Positions 34,149 to 43,208 of a DNA stretch of 64,000 nt are shown piece after piece. The first letter of the stretch is position 1, and every line of letters begins with the position of its first letter. A model generated the notes under the pieces. That model had not been told where the DNA came from, did no database searches, and worked only from the letters and a program-made list of their open reading frames with translations. The translations under genes and the position numbers were made by a program. The DNA is from Bacteroidales bacterium H3 (lineage in GTDB: Bacteria > Bacteroidota > Bacteroidia > Bacteroidales > Muribaculaceae): the NCBI GenBank assembly GCA_001701135.1, contig DAAN01000027.1, positions 1 to 64,000 on the forward strand, in the 5' to 3' direction.

Positions 34149-35462
34149 CTATTGGCCTGAAAAGAGCACCGAGGCGCCTAAAAGCCGGTCGTGGCGGTCG
34201 CCCGGAGCGCGGTAATATACGAGCACCAGATATTCGTTTACGGTCTCGTAGTGGTTTCCCTCCACGGTGGCCGTTGACGCAGGAACCGTAGAGAAACCTT
34301 CGGGTGTTACAGCTCCTTTCGGGAGAGTCAGATACTGATAGTTGTAGGCGCCCTGTTTCAGCGGAATGAGTTTTTCGTATCGGCCGAGTTCGGCATTGTA
34401 ATCCATGCGTGAGCGGCTGTTGAACCGACGCTGCATGAAATCGCCGTCGAGATACACATCCTCGTCGGGAAGCGCGAGCATGTCAAGTGTGAAAAGCACC
34501 AGAGGGTAATCGGCTTCGACATCGGATTCATCTGACGAATATTCGCGGATAAAGTAACGGCCATGTTGAGTCTGGTCGTAGCGATAGGGACGGCGGGCAC
34601 GGGGAAGATCCGTGTTAAGTATATGGTAGTAGTTTGGTGCATGGTATTCGATATGGTCGGTGCCCATTCCGGGATAGAGATTTGACACAGTCTCCATGCG
34701 CCTGTATTCGTTTCCGGCAGTGAAAATCAGAGAGGGGAGATGCTCATAAATCAGCCGTGAGCTCATGCGGCGTGTGGGGTGGACGAGCGTGCGGATGTCA
34801 TCGTTACGATAGTTCTGCGACACTACGATGCGCAGATCGGTATTCGGGTCGCGTATTGCCGTGTTGCGGGTGTCGACAGTCAGCGACAGCTGCTGATGTG
34901 AGTCGTTGAAGTCGACATCGGTGCGTGAGTTAACCGTGCCGCCTACGGTCACGGCGTTTTCGGTCACCATAAAACGTTGTTGCAGCACTGTGCGGTCGGG
35001 GGCATCCTCGGGATAAACCCTCAGAAGATAGTTGCCCGACAGACGGAACCGGTATTCGCTGTTGGGCAGTGTGATTGTGTAGTGGATATAGTGCGTTGTT
35101 GTCGCCCGGGAGAAGGCATATTGCTCCACCTCGTCGTAGTTGAAGTTGTCAAACACCTCGGAATCGGTGAGTTGCGACGGAGTCCAGTCGGCGTTGCAGT
35201 AAAGGATGGTGTAACGGAGATATGTGCGCTCATCGCCCAACTGGTCGAAACCGATCGTGAGGGTGTTTGGCGAGTCGATATTGAGAATTGGCGGAGCCAG
35301 CCTGTCGCCGTCGATCTGCACGGTCAAGGAGCGGAAATCAGGGTCGAAGATGCCGGTGCGCGTGTCGACGGGCGCGCCGGCGGGTGTGTCGGCGGGTGTG
35401 TCGGCGACTGCACGCAGAGCTATGACGACTGCCAGAAAGGCGAATGTCAGAAGTTTCTTCAT
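34149..35462 (-). CDS. Type IX secretion system plug protein (DUF5103)
   Basis: A 437-residue exported protein. The ATG at 35462 begins a signal peptide (KKLLTFAFLAVVIALRAVAD). The mature protein fits the DUF5103 / T9SS-plug family in length and in sequences such as TYLRYTILYCNADWTPSQLT and PNSEYRFRLSGNYLLRVYP (first beta domain), with the second domain near the end. In Flavobacterium the homologue plugs the periplasmic side of the SprA translocon. The short N-terminal linker has a DTPADTPAGAPVDT repeat. It is 10 bases downstream of ung. Confidence 0.83.
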   Translation of the reverse strand: MKKLLTFAFLAVVIALRAVADTPADTPAGAPVDTRTGIFDPDFRSLTVQIDGDRLAPPILNIDSPNTLTIGFDQLGDERTYLRYTILYCNADWTPSQLTDSEVFDNFNYDEVEQYAFSRATTTHYIHYTITLPNSEYRFRLSGNYLLRVYPEDAPDRTVLQQRFMVTENAVTVGGTVNSRTDVDFNDSHQQLSLTVDTRNTAIRDPNTDLRIVVSQNYRNDDIRTLVHPTRRMSSRLIYEHLPSLIFTAGNEYRRMETVSNLYPGMGTDHIEYHAPNYYHILNTDLPRARRPYRYDQTQHGRYFIREYSSDESDVEADYPLVLFTLDMLALPDEDVYLDGDFMQRRFNSRSRMDYNAELGRYEKLIPLKQGAYNYQYLTLPKGAVTPEGFSTVPASTATVEGNHYETVNEYLVLVYYRAPGDRHDRLLGASVLFSGQ

Positions 35463-35472
35463 AGGCTTGACA

Positions 35473-36135
35473 TTACCAGACGATGGGCGTGGCGCCATGT
35501 GCCTGAAGATAGGCGTTGGCGCGCGAGAAGTGATGATTGCCGAAGAATCCGCGGTGAGCGGACAGAGGGGAGGGGTGGGGAGAGGTGAGAATCAAGTGGC
35601 GTGATTGATCAATCAGCTCCGATTTGCGGATGGCATATGAACCCCACAGAATAAACACAAGATGTTCACGTCGGTCAGACAGGCGCTTGATCACTGCATC
35701 GGTGAACTGTTCCCAGCCATGTCCCTGATGCGACCCTGCGCGGTTGGCCGCCACGGTGAGTGTGGCGTTGAGCATGAGCACTCCCTGTCGTGCCCAGCGC
35801 GATAGATCTCCGTCGACCGGCATTGGAGCACCTGTGTCGGCCGATACTTCCTTGAATATGTTGAGCAGCGACGGCGGGAACCTTACGCCGGGATTGACCG
35901 AGAAACTGAGGCCATTGGCCTGCCCGGGTCCATGGTAGGGATCCTGTCCGAGAATCACGACTTTTACCTCGGGAAACGGACATGCGTCGAAGGCAGCGAA
36001 GATGCGCGAGGCAGGGGGATAGACCTCGCCAGCGGCATATTCCTTACGGGTGAATGCAGCTGTGGCTGCAAACGCGGCTCCGTCGAAAATATCGGCTAAT
36101 TCGCGTATCCACGATTCTTCGATTCGCACTTCCAT
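35473..36135 (-). CDS. ung: Uracil-DNA glycosylase
   Basis: A 220-residue family 1 UDG that removes uracil from DNA. The catalytic aspartate is in VVILGQDPYHGPGQANGLSF and the leucine-intercalation/histidine loop is HPSPLSAHRGFFGNHHFSRA. Length is normal. A 16-bp tandem repeat array lies about 35 bases upstream of its start, so promoter spacing could depend on repeat number. It probably forms a short operon with the T9SS plug gene. Confidence 0.95.
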   Translation of the reverse strand: MEVRIEESWIRELADIFDGAAFAATAAFTRKEYAAGEVYPPASRIFAAFDACPFPEVKVVILGQDPYHGPGQANGLSFSVNPGVRFPPSLLNIFKEVSADTGAPMPVDGDLSRWARQGVLMLNATLTVAANRAGSHQGHGWEQFTDAVIKRLSDRREHLVFILWGSYAIRKSELIDQSRHLILTSPHPSPLSAHRGFFGNHHFSRANAYLQAHGATPIVW

Positions 36136-36168
36136 ATCCTATGCGGTTGTAAAAAAATTCGATTAAAT

Positions 36169-36248
36169 ATTACTCAATCTCTTTATTACTCAATCTCTTT
36201 ATTACTCAATCTCTTTATTACTCAATCTCTTTATTACTCAATCTCTTA
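36169..36248 (-). repeat. Five-copy 16-bp tandem repeat upstream of ung
   Basis: Five contiguous units of ATTACTCAATCTCTTT (36169-36248); four are identical and the fifth differs at its last base. It lies between the OmpA-type gene terminator and the ung start, both on the minus strand. Units are too short and too uniform, without spacers, to be a CRISPR array. Confidence 0.95.
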
Positions 36249-36276
36249 TTGTCGAATCTGCGCTCTTGAAAAGGGA

Positions 36277-36310
36277 GCAGGCCCGCTCGCCGAAAGGCGG
36301 GCAGGCCTGC
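36277..36310 (-). terminator. Terminator of the OmpA-family gene
   Basis: A GC-rich hairpin (36277-36291 with 36296-36310, GCAGGCC outer stem) has one mismatch and one wobble and a four-base loop (GAAA). On the minus strand it is followed by a modest T-run. Confidence 0.65.
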
Positions 36311-36364
36311 CATATGGGATATTTGATGAATGTCAAATATTTTTATCCAAGACGATTGCCCGGA

Positions 36365-37567
36365 TTATTTTTCCATAATGGTGACGCAGCGGTCGAGGGT
36401 GAGCACTTTGTCGCCGAGGTCAACGCGGTTGCCGTCGTTGGTGGTAGCCTCGAGCTGGCTTTCGGGAACGCCGTAGCGGAGAAGCTGCTTCTTCACACCG
36501 TTTACACGGTTTTTGCGGAGACGCTTGTTGATGGCGTCGGTGCCGGTGTAGTTGTCAGCCCAGCCGGTGAGCACGTAGTCCTTCTTGGTCTCTTTCATCA
36601 CGTTTGCAACAGACTTGAGGACCTTGCGGTCAACAGAGGTAAGAGAGGAAACGTTGCAGGGATAGTAGATGGTAGCAAGGGGAGCTTCGGGTACTTTCTC
36701 AACAACTTTTTCAACGGGACGGTTGAGGCAGTTGCGGAGCTGGTTCTCGAGGTCGGCGATGCGGGCATCGGCTTCAGCAAGACGGGCGCGGTATTCGTCG
36801 CAGTTCTCGGCAGGAGGACAAACGGGCACGATGGGAGCGCTCCAGTCAGTCTTGTTGAATTTGTAGGTGGCGGTGAGGAGGGCTTCACCGATGAACTGGG
36901 TGCGACCCCATTCATCCTGGTGGTTGGAGATTGCCTGGCCGCGGAGGTCGAGACCGAGAGCGAAGTGACGGGTGATGTTGAATTCCTGGGTGATACCGCA
37001 GCGGATGCCGATCACACGGTCGTCCTGGTTTTTCCATTTAACATCGCCGTTGCTTTCGAGGAATTTGGCGAATGTCCAGTAGAAACCACCACCGGCATAG
37101 AAGTATGCGTTGTAAACGCGGCCGGGACGGTAGCCACACCACCAGTTGGTGAGGTTGATCATTACGTCAAAGGCGGGACCAGCATAGTTGACTTTGGTCT
37201 TGTAGTACTGGCCGTGCTTGATGGGCTCCCAGGGAATTGCGCCGAGCAGAGCGTTGTCAACATCGGCAAGACCCTTTACTGTGAGGAATTCACCACCGAG
37301 ACGGGCGCCGATGATAGGCGAGAACCATTTGCCGATGTAGAGACCGGCTGCGGGAGCGGTACGATCCCAGAACTTGCGGTGTGAGTCGTCTCGTGTGAAA
37401 CCGACAGAGATACCACCTTCAGCCTGGATAAACCAGTTGTCGGAGAACTTGTTGATAAGATAGCCCTGTGAGGGATCTTCAACGTAAGTTACCTCCTGAG
37501 CGTTCTGAGCAACTGCGGTGCCTGCAAGCATTGCACAACCGAGTGCTAAAAGTAAACTCTTTTTCAT
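36365..37567 (-). CDS. OmpA-family outer-membrane protein
   Basis: A 400-residue protein. Signal peptide at 1-20 (KKSLLLALGCAMLAGTAVAQ). An N-terminal eight-strand-type barrel with aromatic-rich strands follows, to about residue 255. A short coiled-coil with cysteines comes next (NCDEYRARLAEADARIADLE). The C-terminal OmpA peptidoglycan-binding domain is at about 300-400 (LTGWADNYTGTDAINKRLRK, then RVNGVKKQLLRYGV). Codon use is uniform and GC-rich with few rare codons, fitting a highly expressed major outer-membrane protein. It ties the outer membrane to the cell wall. Confidence 0.9.
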   Translation of the reverse strand: MKKSLLLALGCAMLAGTAVAQNAQEVTYVEDPSQGYLINKFSDNWFIQAEGGISVGFTRDDSHRKFWDRTAPAAGLYIGKWFSPIIGARLGGEFLTVKGLADVDNALLGAIPWEPIKHGQYYKTKVNYAGPAFDVMINLTNWWCGYRPGRVYNAYFYAGGGFYWTFAKFLESNGDVKWKNQDDRVIGIRCGITQEFNITRHFALGLDLRGQAISNHQDEWGRTQFIGEALLTATYKFNKTDWSAPIVPVCPPAENCDEYRARLAEADARIADLENQLRNCLNRPVEKVVEKVPEAPLATIYYPCNVSSLTSVDRKVLKSVANVMKETKKDYVLTGWADNYTGTDAINKRLRKNRVNGVKKQLLRYGVPESQLEATTNDGNRVDLGDKVLTLDRCVTIMEK

Positions 37568-37797
37568 AGATAAGTAAACGTTGGGATATTTGAATTGTTA
37601 GATAATTTCTTTTGACATCTTACGCTTGACAGCTGCGCAAAACGTGAACTTCCGCAGCTATTTGGGTGCTAAGTTACGCAATTTTTTTGATTATTTCACA
37701 ATATTAACGTAAAAGTGCGAAAAAAAGTTGAAAAATATGCGAAATAGAGTAAGTTTTTGCCCCATTCAGGGCAAAAACCGATAAATTCAGCCGGAAA

Positions 37798-39831
37798 TCA
37801 GATGCGACCGATGAACCTGAGCACCTCGCGGGTGATGTTGTCTGGGGTGAACCCGAACTTTTCATCGAGCACCTTGTAGGGAGCTGAGGCGCCGAAGCGG
37901 TCGAGGCCGTAGACCATGCCCTGCGGACCTACCACCGCACGGAGGGTGGATGGCAGGCCGGCGGTGAGGCCGAAGACGGGCACCCCGGCGGGGATCACCG
38001 AGCGACGGTATTCCTCGTCCTGATTCAGGAAAAGGCCAATCGACGGAACAGACACTACGCGGCATGGCACGCCTCCGGCGATGAGCTGGTCGGCGACGTT
38101 GCAAAGCAGCGATACCTCCGAGCCGTTGGCCACAAGCACTACCTTGGGGTGAGGTGTGTCGAGCACCACATATCCGCCGCGGCGTGCGCCCTGGGCTTCT
38201 TCCCAGCGGTTTTCGGTGGCTGCGGGGATATCCTTGACATCCTGACGCGAGAAAATCAGTCCGGTGGGAGTGCTCTGGTTCTCCATCGCCATCTCCCAGG
38301 CTACTGTGGTCTCCACTGCGTCGGCCGGACGGAGCACAAGCATCGAGGGCTGTCCCGAGAGGTTTTTAAGCTCTTCGAGCAGACGGATCTGCTGTTCCTG
38401 CTCCACAGGTTCGTGTGTGGGGCCGTCCTCGCCAACGCGGAATGCGTCGTGGCTCCAGATGTATTTCACGGGGAGCTGCATCAGGGCTGCCATGCGGATT
38501 GCGGGTTTCATGTAGTCGGAGAAGACAAAGAATGTGCCGCAGGCTGCGATGAGGCCGCCGTGAAGTGCGATGCCGTTCATTACGGATGCCATGGTCAGCT
38601 CTGCCACGCCGGCCTGGAGGAAGGCGCCTGTGAAGTCACCGTTGACCAGCGGATGGGTTTTCTTGAGGAATCCGTCGGTTTTGTCGGAGTTGCAGAGGTC
38701 GGCCGACGACACGATCATGTTGCCGACTTTCTCGGCCAGGACGCTGAGCACTGCCGATGAGGCGTTGCGGGTGGCGATGTCGGCCTTCTGGACGATGGCT
38801 GAGTAGTCGATGTCGGGCAGTTTGCCGGCGATATAGTCTTTGAGTGTCTGAGCTTTTTCGGGGTTTGCTGCCGCCCACTCGGCCTCGGCCTTGTGGCGCT
38901 TGGCCACAATCTCGCGGAGCTGTGCGTTGCGGTCGTCATAGAGCTTCTGCACGTCGGCGGGAATAGCCCATGGATTTTCGGGGTCGCCGCCGAGATTGCG
39001 CACGGTCATGGCATAGTCGGCGCCCGATTTGCTCAGGGGCTGTCCGTGAGTGGAGCACTGGTTTTCGAAGTTTTCACCGGCAGCGGTGACTGCGCCGAGA
39101 CCCATCACGGTGTTGCCGATGATGAGTGTGGGGCGCTTGGTCTCGGCCTGGGCGGCGGTTATTGCCGAAGCGATTTCGTCGGCATTGTTGCCGTTGATTT
39201 CGATCACGTTCCAGTTCCACGCGCGGTATTTGGCGGCTATATCCTCGTCGGTCACTTCGTTGACCATGGTGGAGAGCTGCACGCGGTTGGCGTCGTAGAA
39301 CATGATGAGGTTGCTCAGCCCGAGGAAGCCGGCGAGGCGGCCGGCACCCTGGCTGATTTCCTCCTGGATGCCGCCGTCGGAGATGAAAGCATAAGTCTTA
39401 TGGGCAACCACGTCGCCGAAACGGGCCTGCAGGAAACGCTCGCCGATGGCGCAGCCTACGGCCATGGTGTGACCCTGGCCGAGAGGGCCTGAGGTGTTTT
39501 CCACGCCGCGGGCGGGGTTGAGCTCGGGATGACCCGGGGTCACTGAGCCCCACTGGCGGAACTGCTGCAACTCCTCAATGGTGTATTTCCCTGTGAGCGC
39601 GAGTACCGAATAAAGCATCGGCGACATATGACCGGGGTCGAGAAAGAAACGGTCGCGGGCAATCCAGGTGGGGTCGTCGGGGTCGGTGACGAGGAACTGC
39701 GAGTAGAGCACGTTGACGAAGTCGGCGCCTCCCATGGAACCTCCCGGGTGGCCTGATTTCGCTTTTTCAACCATAGAAGCGGCCAGCACACGGATCGTGT
39801 CGGCTGCGCGGTCAATGACTTTTTTGTCCAT
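37798..39831 (-). CDS. tkt: Transketolase
   Basis: A 677-residue thiamin-diphosphate enzyme of the non-oxidative pentose phosphate pathway. The TPP/Mg motif is FISDGGIQEEISQGAGRLAG with NRVQLS downstream (the usual GDG is SDG here). The substrate-binding segment ARDRFFLDPGHMSPMLY and the pyrimidine-domain histidines in SHDAFRVGEDGPTHEPVEQ are conserved. It is a full-length single-chain form. A stand-alone gene, it is followed by the sugar transporter gene on the same strand. Confidence 0.95.
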   Translation of the reverse strand: MDKKVIDRAADTIRVLAASMVEKAKSGHPGGSMGGADFVNVLYSQFLVTDPDDPTWIARDRFFLDPGHMSPMLYSVLALTGKYTIEELQQFRQWGSVTPGHPELNPARGVENTSGPLGQGHTMAVGCAIGERFLQARFGDVVAHKTYAFISDGGIQEEISQGAGRLAGFLGLSNLIMFYDANRVQLSTMVNEVTDEDIAAKYRAWNWNVIEINGNNADEIASAITAAQAETKRPTLIIGNTVMGLGAVTAAGENFENQCSTHGQPLSKSGADYAMTVRNLGGDPENPWAIPADVQKLYDDRNAQLREIVAKRHKAEAEWAAANPEKAQTLKDYIAGKLPDIDYSAIVQKADIATRNASSAVLSVLAEKVGNMIVSSADLCNSDKTDGFLKKTHPLVNGDFTGAFLQAGVAELTMASVMNGIALHGGLIAACGTFFVFSDYMKPAIRMAALMQLPVKYIWSHDAFRVGEDGPTHEPVEQEQQIRLLEELKNLSGQPSMLVLRPADAVETTVAWEMAMENQSTPTGLIFSRQDVKDIPAATENRWEEAQGARRGGYVVLDTPHPKVVLVANGSEVSLLCNVADQLIAGGVPCRVVSVPSIGLFLNQDEEYRRSVIPAGVPVFGLTAGLPSTLRAVVGPQGMVYGLDRFGASAPYKVLDEKFGFTPDNITREVLRFIGRI

Positions 39832-39895
39832 AAATTAGCTATGTCGGTTTATCATCGGAGGGCGGCGTCGCCGCCCTCCGGGATTCAGTTTAAGT

Positions 39896-41329
39896 TCAGA
39901 TTGCGTCGGGAACCTGCTGGTTTTCATCGACAGGAATGTCTTTGTTGACATTCTTCGAGCCGATGAGACCGTAGAACAGGAGGAAGGCAAGACAGCCGGC
40001 GATGAGCCAGTAGGAGGTCATGTAGCCTGCGTCCTTGGCGATCACCTGCTGAAGCAGAGGAATCACGCCGCCGCCAAACACCATCATCATGAAGATGCCC
40101 GATGCCTGGGCGGTGTATTTGCCGAGACCTTCGACAGCGAGGTTGAAGATGCCGCCCCACATCACCGAAGTGCAGAGACCGCAAAGAATGAGCAGGTAGG
40201 CGCTGACGGGCACCACGGCCTGCACATATTCGCCGGCCACGCAGTCTTCGGGGCCGTAGATGAATTCAGGCACGGGCAGAGTGCACTGGGGAGAGGTGAA
40301 GATGGCGCCGACAACGAGGAGGATGGCCACGGTGGCCACTACAATCAGCTGTGTGCGCGACGACACTGCGCCTGAGATGAACGACGAGCAGAAGCGGCCC
40401 AGAAGCATCAGCAGCCAGTAGATGGCCACGATGGCTCCGGCGATGGCCGATGCGGCACCGGTGACGCCCGCACCTGTGGCGCTCTGGTCCGAGAGCCAGA
40501 AGAGCATGGTGCCGGGGATGCCTACCTCGATGCCCACGTAGATGAAGATGCCTATGGCGCCGAGCACGAAGTGACGGAACGACCAGGGCGAGTGTTCATA
40601 TTTGATTTTGCGGTTGCCTTTGGCGATTCCAGGTTCAGGAATGGAGACAAACGAGATGACGATGAACGAGGCCACGAACACGCCGATGGCAATCCAGAGC
40701 AGGGGCTGCACGTCGGTCATCGAGGTCTGGGGAGTGAGCTGGCCGATAAGTGCGCCCACGAAGAAGGGGGTGAGAGTGGCGGCCATGGAGTTGGCTGTGC
40801 CGCCGCCCTGGAGGAGCTGGTTGCCTTTGTTGCCGCCTCCGCCGAGGAGGTTGAGCATGGGGTTGACCACGGTGTTGAGCATGCACACGCAGAAGCCGCA
40901 GATGAACGCGCCCAGCAGGTAGATGATAAAGTTGACGGAGACCACATAGTCTTTCACGGTCTCTACGCCGTTTTCAATCACGGTGCTGTGCATTTCGAAT
41001 ACGTTGGTGCCGGCTCCGACGAAGCTCGAGAGCCACTGTACCAGCAGACCAAGAACACCGATAGCCATGGCCCAGAGAGCGGTTTTCTTGTATCCGATTT
41101 TCTGAAGGAGTTTGCCGGCGGGGATGCCCATGAAGAGGTATGCAAGGAAGTTCATCATGTTGCCGAGCATGCCGAGCACGGAGTTCCCTTCGAACTTGAA
41201 GCCCCAGATGGTGCCGATGGGGGCTGCGAGATTGGTTACGAATGCAATCATCGCGAATAGGAAAAACATCGCGATGATGGCGATTAAATTGCTGTTTCCC
41301 TTTTGGGTAGTTGATTTAGGGTTCGCCAT
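39896..41329 (-). CDS. Sugar MFS transporter, FucP/GluP-like
   Basis: A 477-residue 12-helix major facilitator. The ATG at 41329 fits the first helix (NSNLIAIIAMFFLFAMIAFV) and the promoter. FucP-family patterns are visible in MNFLAYLFMGIPAGKLLQKI, then GYKKTALWAM and NTVVNPMLNLLGGGGNKG. Loops after helices 4 and 10 are longer than usual (ENGVETVKDYV and a Cys-containing segment near residue 365). Likely substrates are glucose, galactose or fucose by proton symport; which one is not decided by sequence. It lies about 65 bases upstream of tkt. Confidence 0.85.
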   Translation of the reverse strand: MANPKSTTQKGNSNLIAIIAMFFLFAMIAFVTNLAAPIGTIWGFKFEGNSVLGMLGNMMNFLAYLFMGIPAGKLLQKIGYKKTALWAMAIGVLGLLVQWLSSFVGAGTNVFEMHSTVIENGVETVKDYVVSVNFIIYLLGAFICGFCVCMLNTVVNPMLNLLGGGGNKGNQLLQGGGTANSMAATLTPFFVGALIGQLTPQTSMTDVQPLLWIAIGVFVASFIVISFVSIPEPGIAKGNRKIKYEHSPWSFRHFVLGAIGIFIYVGIEVGIPGTMLFWLSDQSATGAGVTGAASAIAGAIVAIYWLLMLLGRFCSSFISGAVSSRTQLIVVATVAILLVVGAIFTSPQCTLPVPEFIYGPEDCVAGEYVQAVVPVSAYLLILCGLCTSVMWGGIFNLAVEGLGKYTAQASGIFMMMVFGGGVIPLLQQVIAKDAGYMTSYWLIAGCLAFLLFYGLIGSKNVNKDIPVDENQQVPDAI

Positions 41330-41406
41330 TGGAAAAAATAGTGAGATGTTAGGTTTGTTAAAAGAGGGTTGCGCGGGCGCGTGTCCCCGATTAGTTATAA
41401 TTTGTG

Positions 41407-41438
41407 CAAATTTAATAAAAAATTTGAAAGGGAGCAAT
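41407..41438 (-). promoter_or_regulatory. Promoter for the sugar transporter
   Basis: Minus strand: ATTG (41435-41438), a 20-base spacer, then TAAATTTG (41407-41414), about 78 bases before the ATG at 41329. Confidence 0.5.
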
Positions 41439-41471
41439 TAATGTGTTACTAATTCGATATTTTGATCGGTC

Positions 41472-42143
41472 TCACTGCCGCTCGCCGAAAATCATTGTGC
41501 CCACACGTACCAGTGTGGACCCTTCGGCAACGGCAATAGGGTAGTCGTGGCTCATGCCCATAGACACGGTGGTGAAACCGCGCAATTCGGGATGCAGCGA
41601 GGCGATGCGATCGAAAATACCGCGGATTGCGGCGAAATCGGCGGCGATGCGCGTGCGGTCGCCGGTGTTCGACGCCATGCCCATGACACCGCATATATGG
41701 GTGGCCTGCAGCGACTCGTAGCGCCGGTCGGCAAACCATTGTAGCAGCTCGTCGGGCAGAAAGCCGAATTTGGTCTCCTCACGGGCCACATGCACCTGCA
41801 TCAGCACCGGCTGCACGATGCCCTGTTTAAGAGCCTCGCGGTCGATTTCCTGAAGAAGACGGTCGGAATCGACGCTCTCTATCATGGCGGGGCGCAGGCG
41901 CAGCAGTTGCTTTACTTTATTGGTCTGCAGATGGCCTATGAAGTGCCACTGCCAGTCGGTGTTGCCGAGCACAGCCACTTTCTGCGCCAGTTCCTGCACA
42001 CGGCTTTCGCCGAAACGGAGCTGACCGGCGTCGAAAGCCTCGCGGAGTGCTTCCACGGGGTGGAATTTGGAGACTGCCACAAGCTCGACCCCCTCGGGAA
42101 GCGAGTCGGTCACCTGCCGCAGCCGTGATGCTATAGTGCCCAT
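41472..42143 (-). CDS. YggS-family PLP-binding protein
   Basis: A 223-residue single-domain TIM-barrel protein of the PLP homeostasis family. The PLP lysine is in LVAVSKFHPVEALREAFDAG. Other conserved parts are FGESRVQE, the WHFIGHLQTNKVKQLL segment, and the C-terminal LSMGMS-type VSMGMSHDYPIAVAEGSTLV. It has no known enzyme activity; it buffers free pyridoxal phosphate. It is followed on the same strand by the sugar transporter but has its own spacing. Confidence 0.93.
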   Translation of the reverse strand: MGTIASRLRQVTDSLPEGVELVAVSKFHPVEALREAFDAGQLRFGESRVQELAQKVAVLGNTDWQWHFIGHLQTNKVKQLLRLRPAMIESVDSDRLLQEIDREALKQGIVQPVLMQVHVAREETKFGFLPDELLQWFADRRYESLQATHICGVMGMASNTGDRTRIAADFAAIRGIFDRIASLHPELRGFTTVSMGMSHDYPIAVAEGSTLVRVGTMIFGERQ

Positions 42144-42184
42144 AGAACTGAAATTGTAAATCAGCCCGATGCTCGGGTGGATAA

Positions 42185-42667
42185 TTACTCTTTTTTCTCT
42201 TTGTCGGAGGAGAGATCGGCGGAATAGACCTCCATGTAGGCAGTCTCGTTGATCGACACGATGGCGTAGTCGGCCATCGACGATTTCATCGAGTTTACAA
42301 AATTCTCGAAAGCGTTGCGGAAATTGTAAGCTTCGACAAGAACCTGCGATATGGAGCGTTTCTCGGCGGCGGTTTTTTCGTCGATTGTGATGAATGCCAC
42401 TTTCACCAGATACCAGCGGGCTTCGTCGGTGGAAAGCACATACGAGGGAGTTTCGCCCGAGATGGGGATGATCTCGGCTATCTTGGTGCTTTTGGAGGAT
42501 GACACTGAATAGTCGCCCGAGATGTATGCCTCAAGCTCTTTTGTGGTTCGTGCCACGGCTTCGGTGATCGAGAGGGCGTCGCAGAGATAGGCTTCGGTGA
42601 CTTTTTTCATCGAGCCGTTCTCCTGCATTTTATCGTAACGGACTTTGCATTCAAACCAGCAGGCCAT
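42185..42667 (-). CDS. DUF4494-family protein
   Basis: A 160-residue cytoplasmic protein started at the ATG at 42667 (MACWFECKVRYDKMQENGSM), as in other Bacteroidales members; upstream in-frame ATGs precede the promoter. The family is a small alpha/beta protein with a conserved N-terminal WFECK(V/I)RYD and central TEAYLCDALSITEAVAR. The function is unknown. It is placed 41 bases upstream of the yggS-like gene and probably cotranscribed with it. It shares its upstream region with the divergent cytochrome bd operon. Confidence 0.8.
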   Translation of the reverse strand: MACWFECKVRYDKMQENGSMKKVTEAYLCDALSITEAVARTTKELEAYISGDYSVSSSKSTKIAEIIPISGETPSYVLSTDEARWYLVKVAFITIDEKTAAEKRSISQVLVEAYNFRNAFENFVNSMKSSMADYAIVSINETAYMEVYSADLSSDKEKKE

Positions 42668-42777
42668 ATTTTTTGTTATTTTAAAAGAAAATCCCGGAGA
42701 GATTTTGTTATTAATGTAAATTATGTTAACTTCGCTTTTGCAGAGCCACGGTGTGGCTTCCGGTGGCGAAACAGGTG

Positions 42778-42809
42778 CAAAGTTACTCTGAAATTTCATT
42801 CCGTGCAAC
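42778..42809 (-). promoter_or_regulatory. Promoter for DUF4494-yggS
   Basis: Minus strand: GTTG (42806-42809), a 20-base spacer, then TAACTTTG (42778-42785), about 110 bases before the ATG at 42667. Confidence 0.45.
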
Positions 42810-42820
42810 TTAAAATTGCG

Positions 42821-42868
42821 TTTCGCAGCAAAATTCGATGCACCTTATATTTGATGCACCTTATATTT
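42821..42868 (+). promoter_or_regulatory. Promoter of the cytochrome bd operon with duplicated -7 box
   Basis: TTTC (42821-42824), a 21-base spacer, then TATATTTG (42846-42853). The -7 box is part of a perfect 16-bp tandem duplication, GATGCACCTTATATTT at 42837-42852 and 42853-42868. The second copy yields TATATTTA, a weaker box 16 bases nearer the gene. Confidence 0.55.
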
Positions 42869-42886
42869 AATGTGTGACCCTGAAAA

Positions 42887-43162
42887 ATGAGAGCCTCCCG
42901 AAAATCAGAAAGCGACACTCCGCCTGCCGCAAAAGATTCCGAATGCTCCCGGCAAAGTCTGTTCCGCCGGGTGTGTGATCTTTATGTGGGCGGTTTCCGC
43001 GAGATGACCGTGGGCCGACGGCTGTGGGCTCTTATTCTGATCAAGCTCGCCATTCTGTTTCTTGTGTTCCGTCTGTTTTTCTTTCCCGATCACCTGAAGG
43101 AGGATTACGACAACGACGCCGATCGCGCCCGTGCGGTGCGCACATCGCTTACAACCCGCTGA
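42887..43162 (+). CDS. DUF4492 small membrane protein
   Basis: A 91-residue protein with a polar N-terminus, the conserved segment LFRRVCDLYVGGFREMTVGR, one transmembrane helix (LWALILIKLAILFLVFRLFF) and a charged tail. The DUF4492 family is regularly found just before cydAB in Bacteroidales, as here (46 bases before cydA). It may be an accessory or structural subunit of the bd oxidase, comparable in size class to CydX; that is inference from context only. Confidence 0.82.
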   Translation: MRASRKSESDTPPAAKDSECSRQSLFRRVCDLYVGGFREMTVGRRLWALILIKLAILFLVFRLFFFPDHLKEDYDNDADRARAVRTSLTTR

Positions 43163-43208
43163 TAACAACCATCCATACACATTAAAACACTCCATAAAAC
43201 ACTCCGTC

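Noticed and set aside
36169..36248. CRISPR array
   Set aside because: The repeats are 16 bases, contiguous and without spacers; no cas genes are present.
36266..37384. 372-codon open frame opposite the OmpA-family gene
   Set aside because: The other strand encodes a full OmpA-family protein with signal peptide and C-terminal domain; this frame is its shadow.
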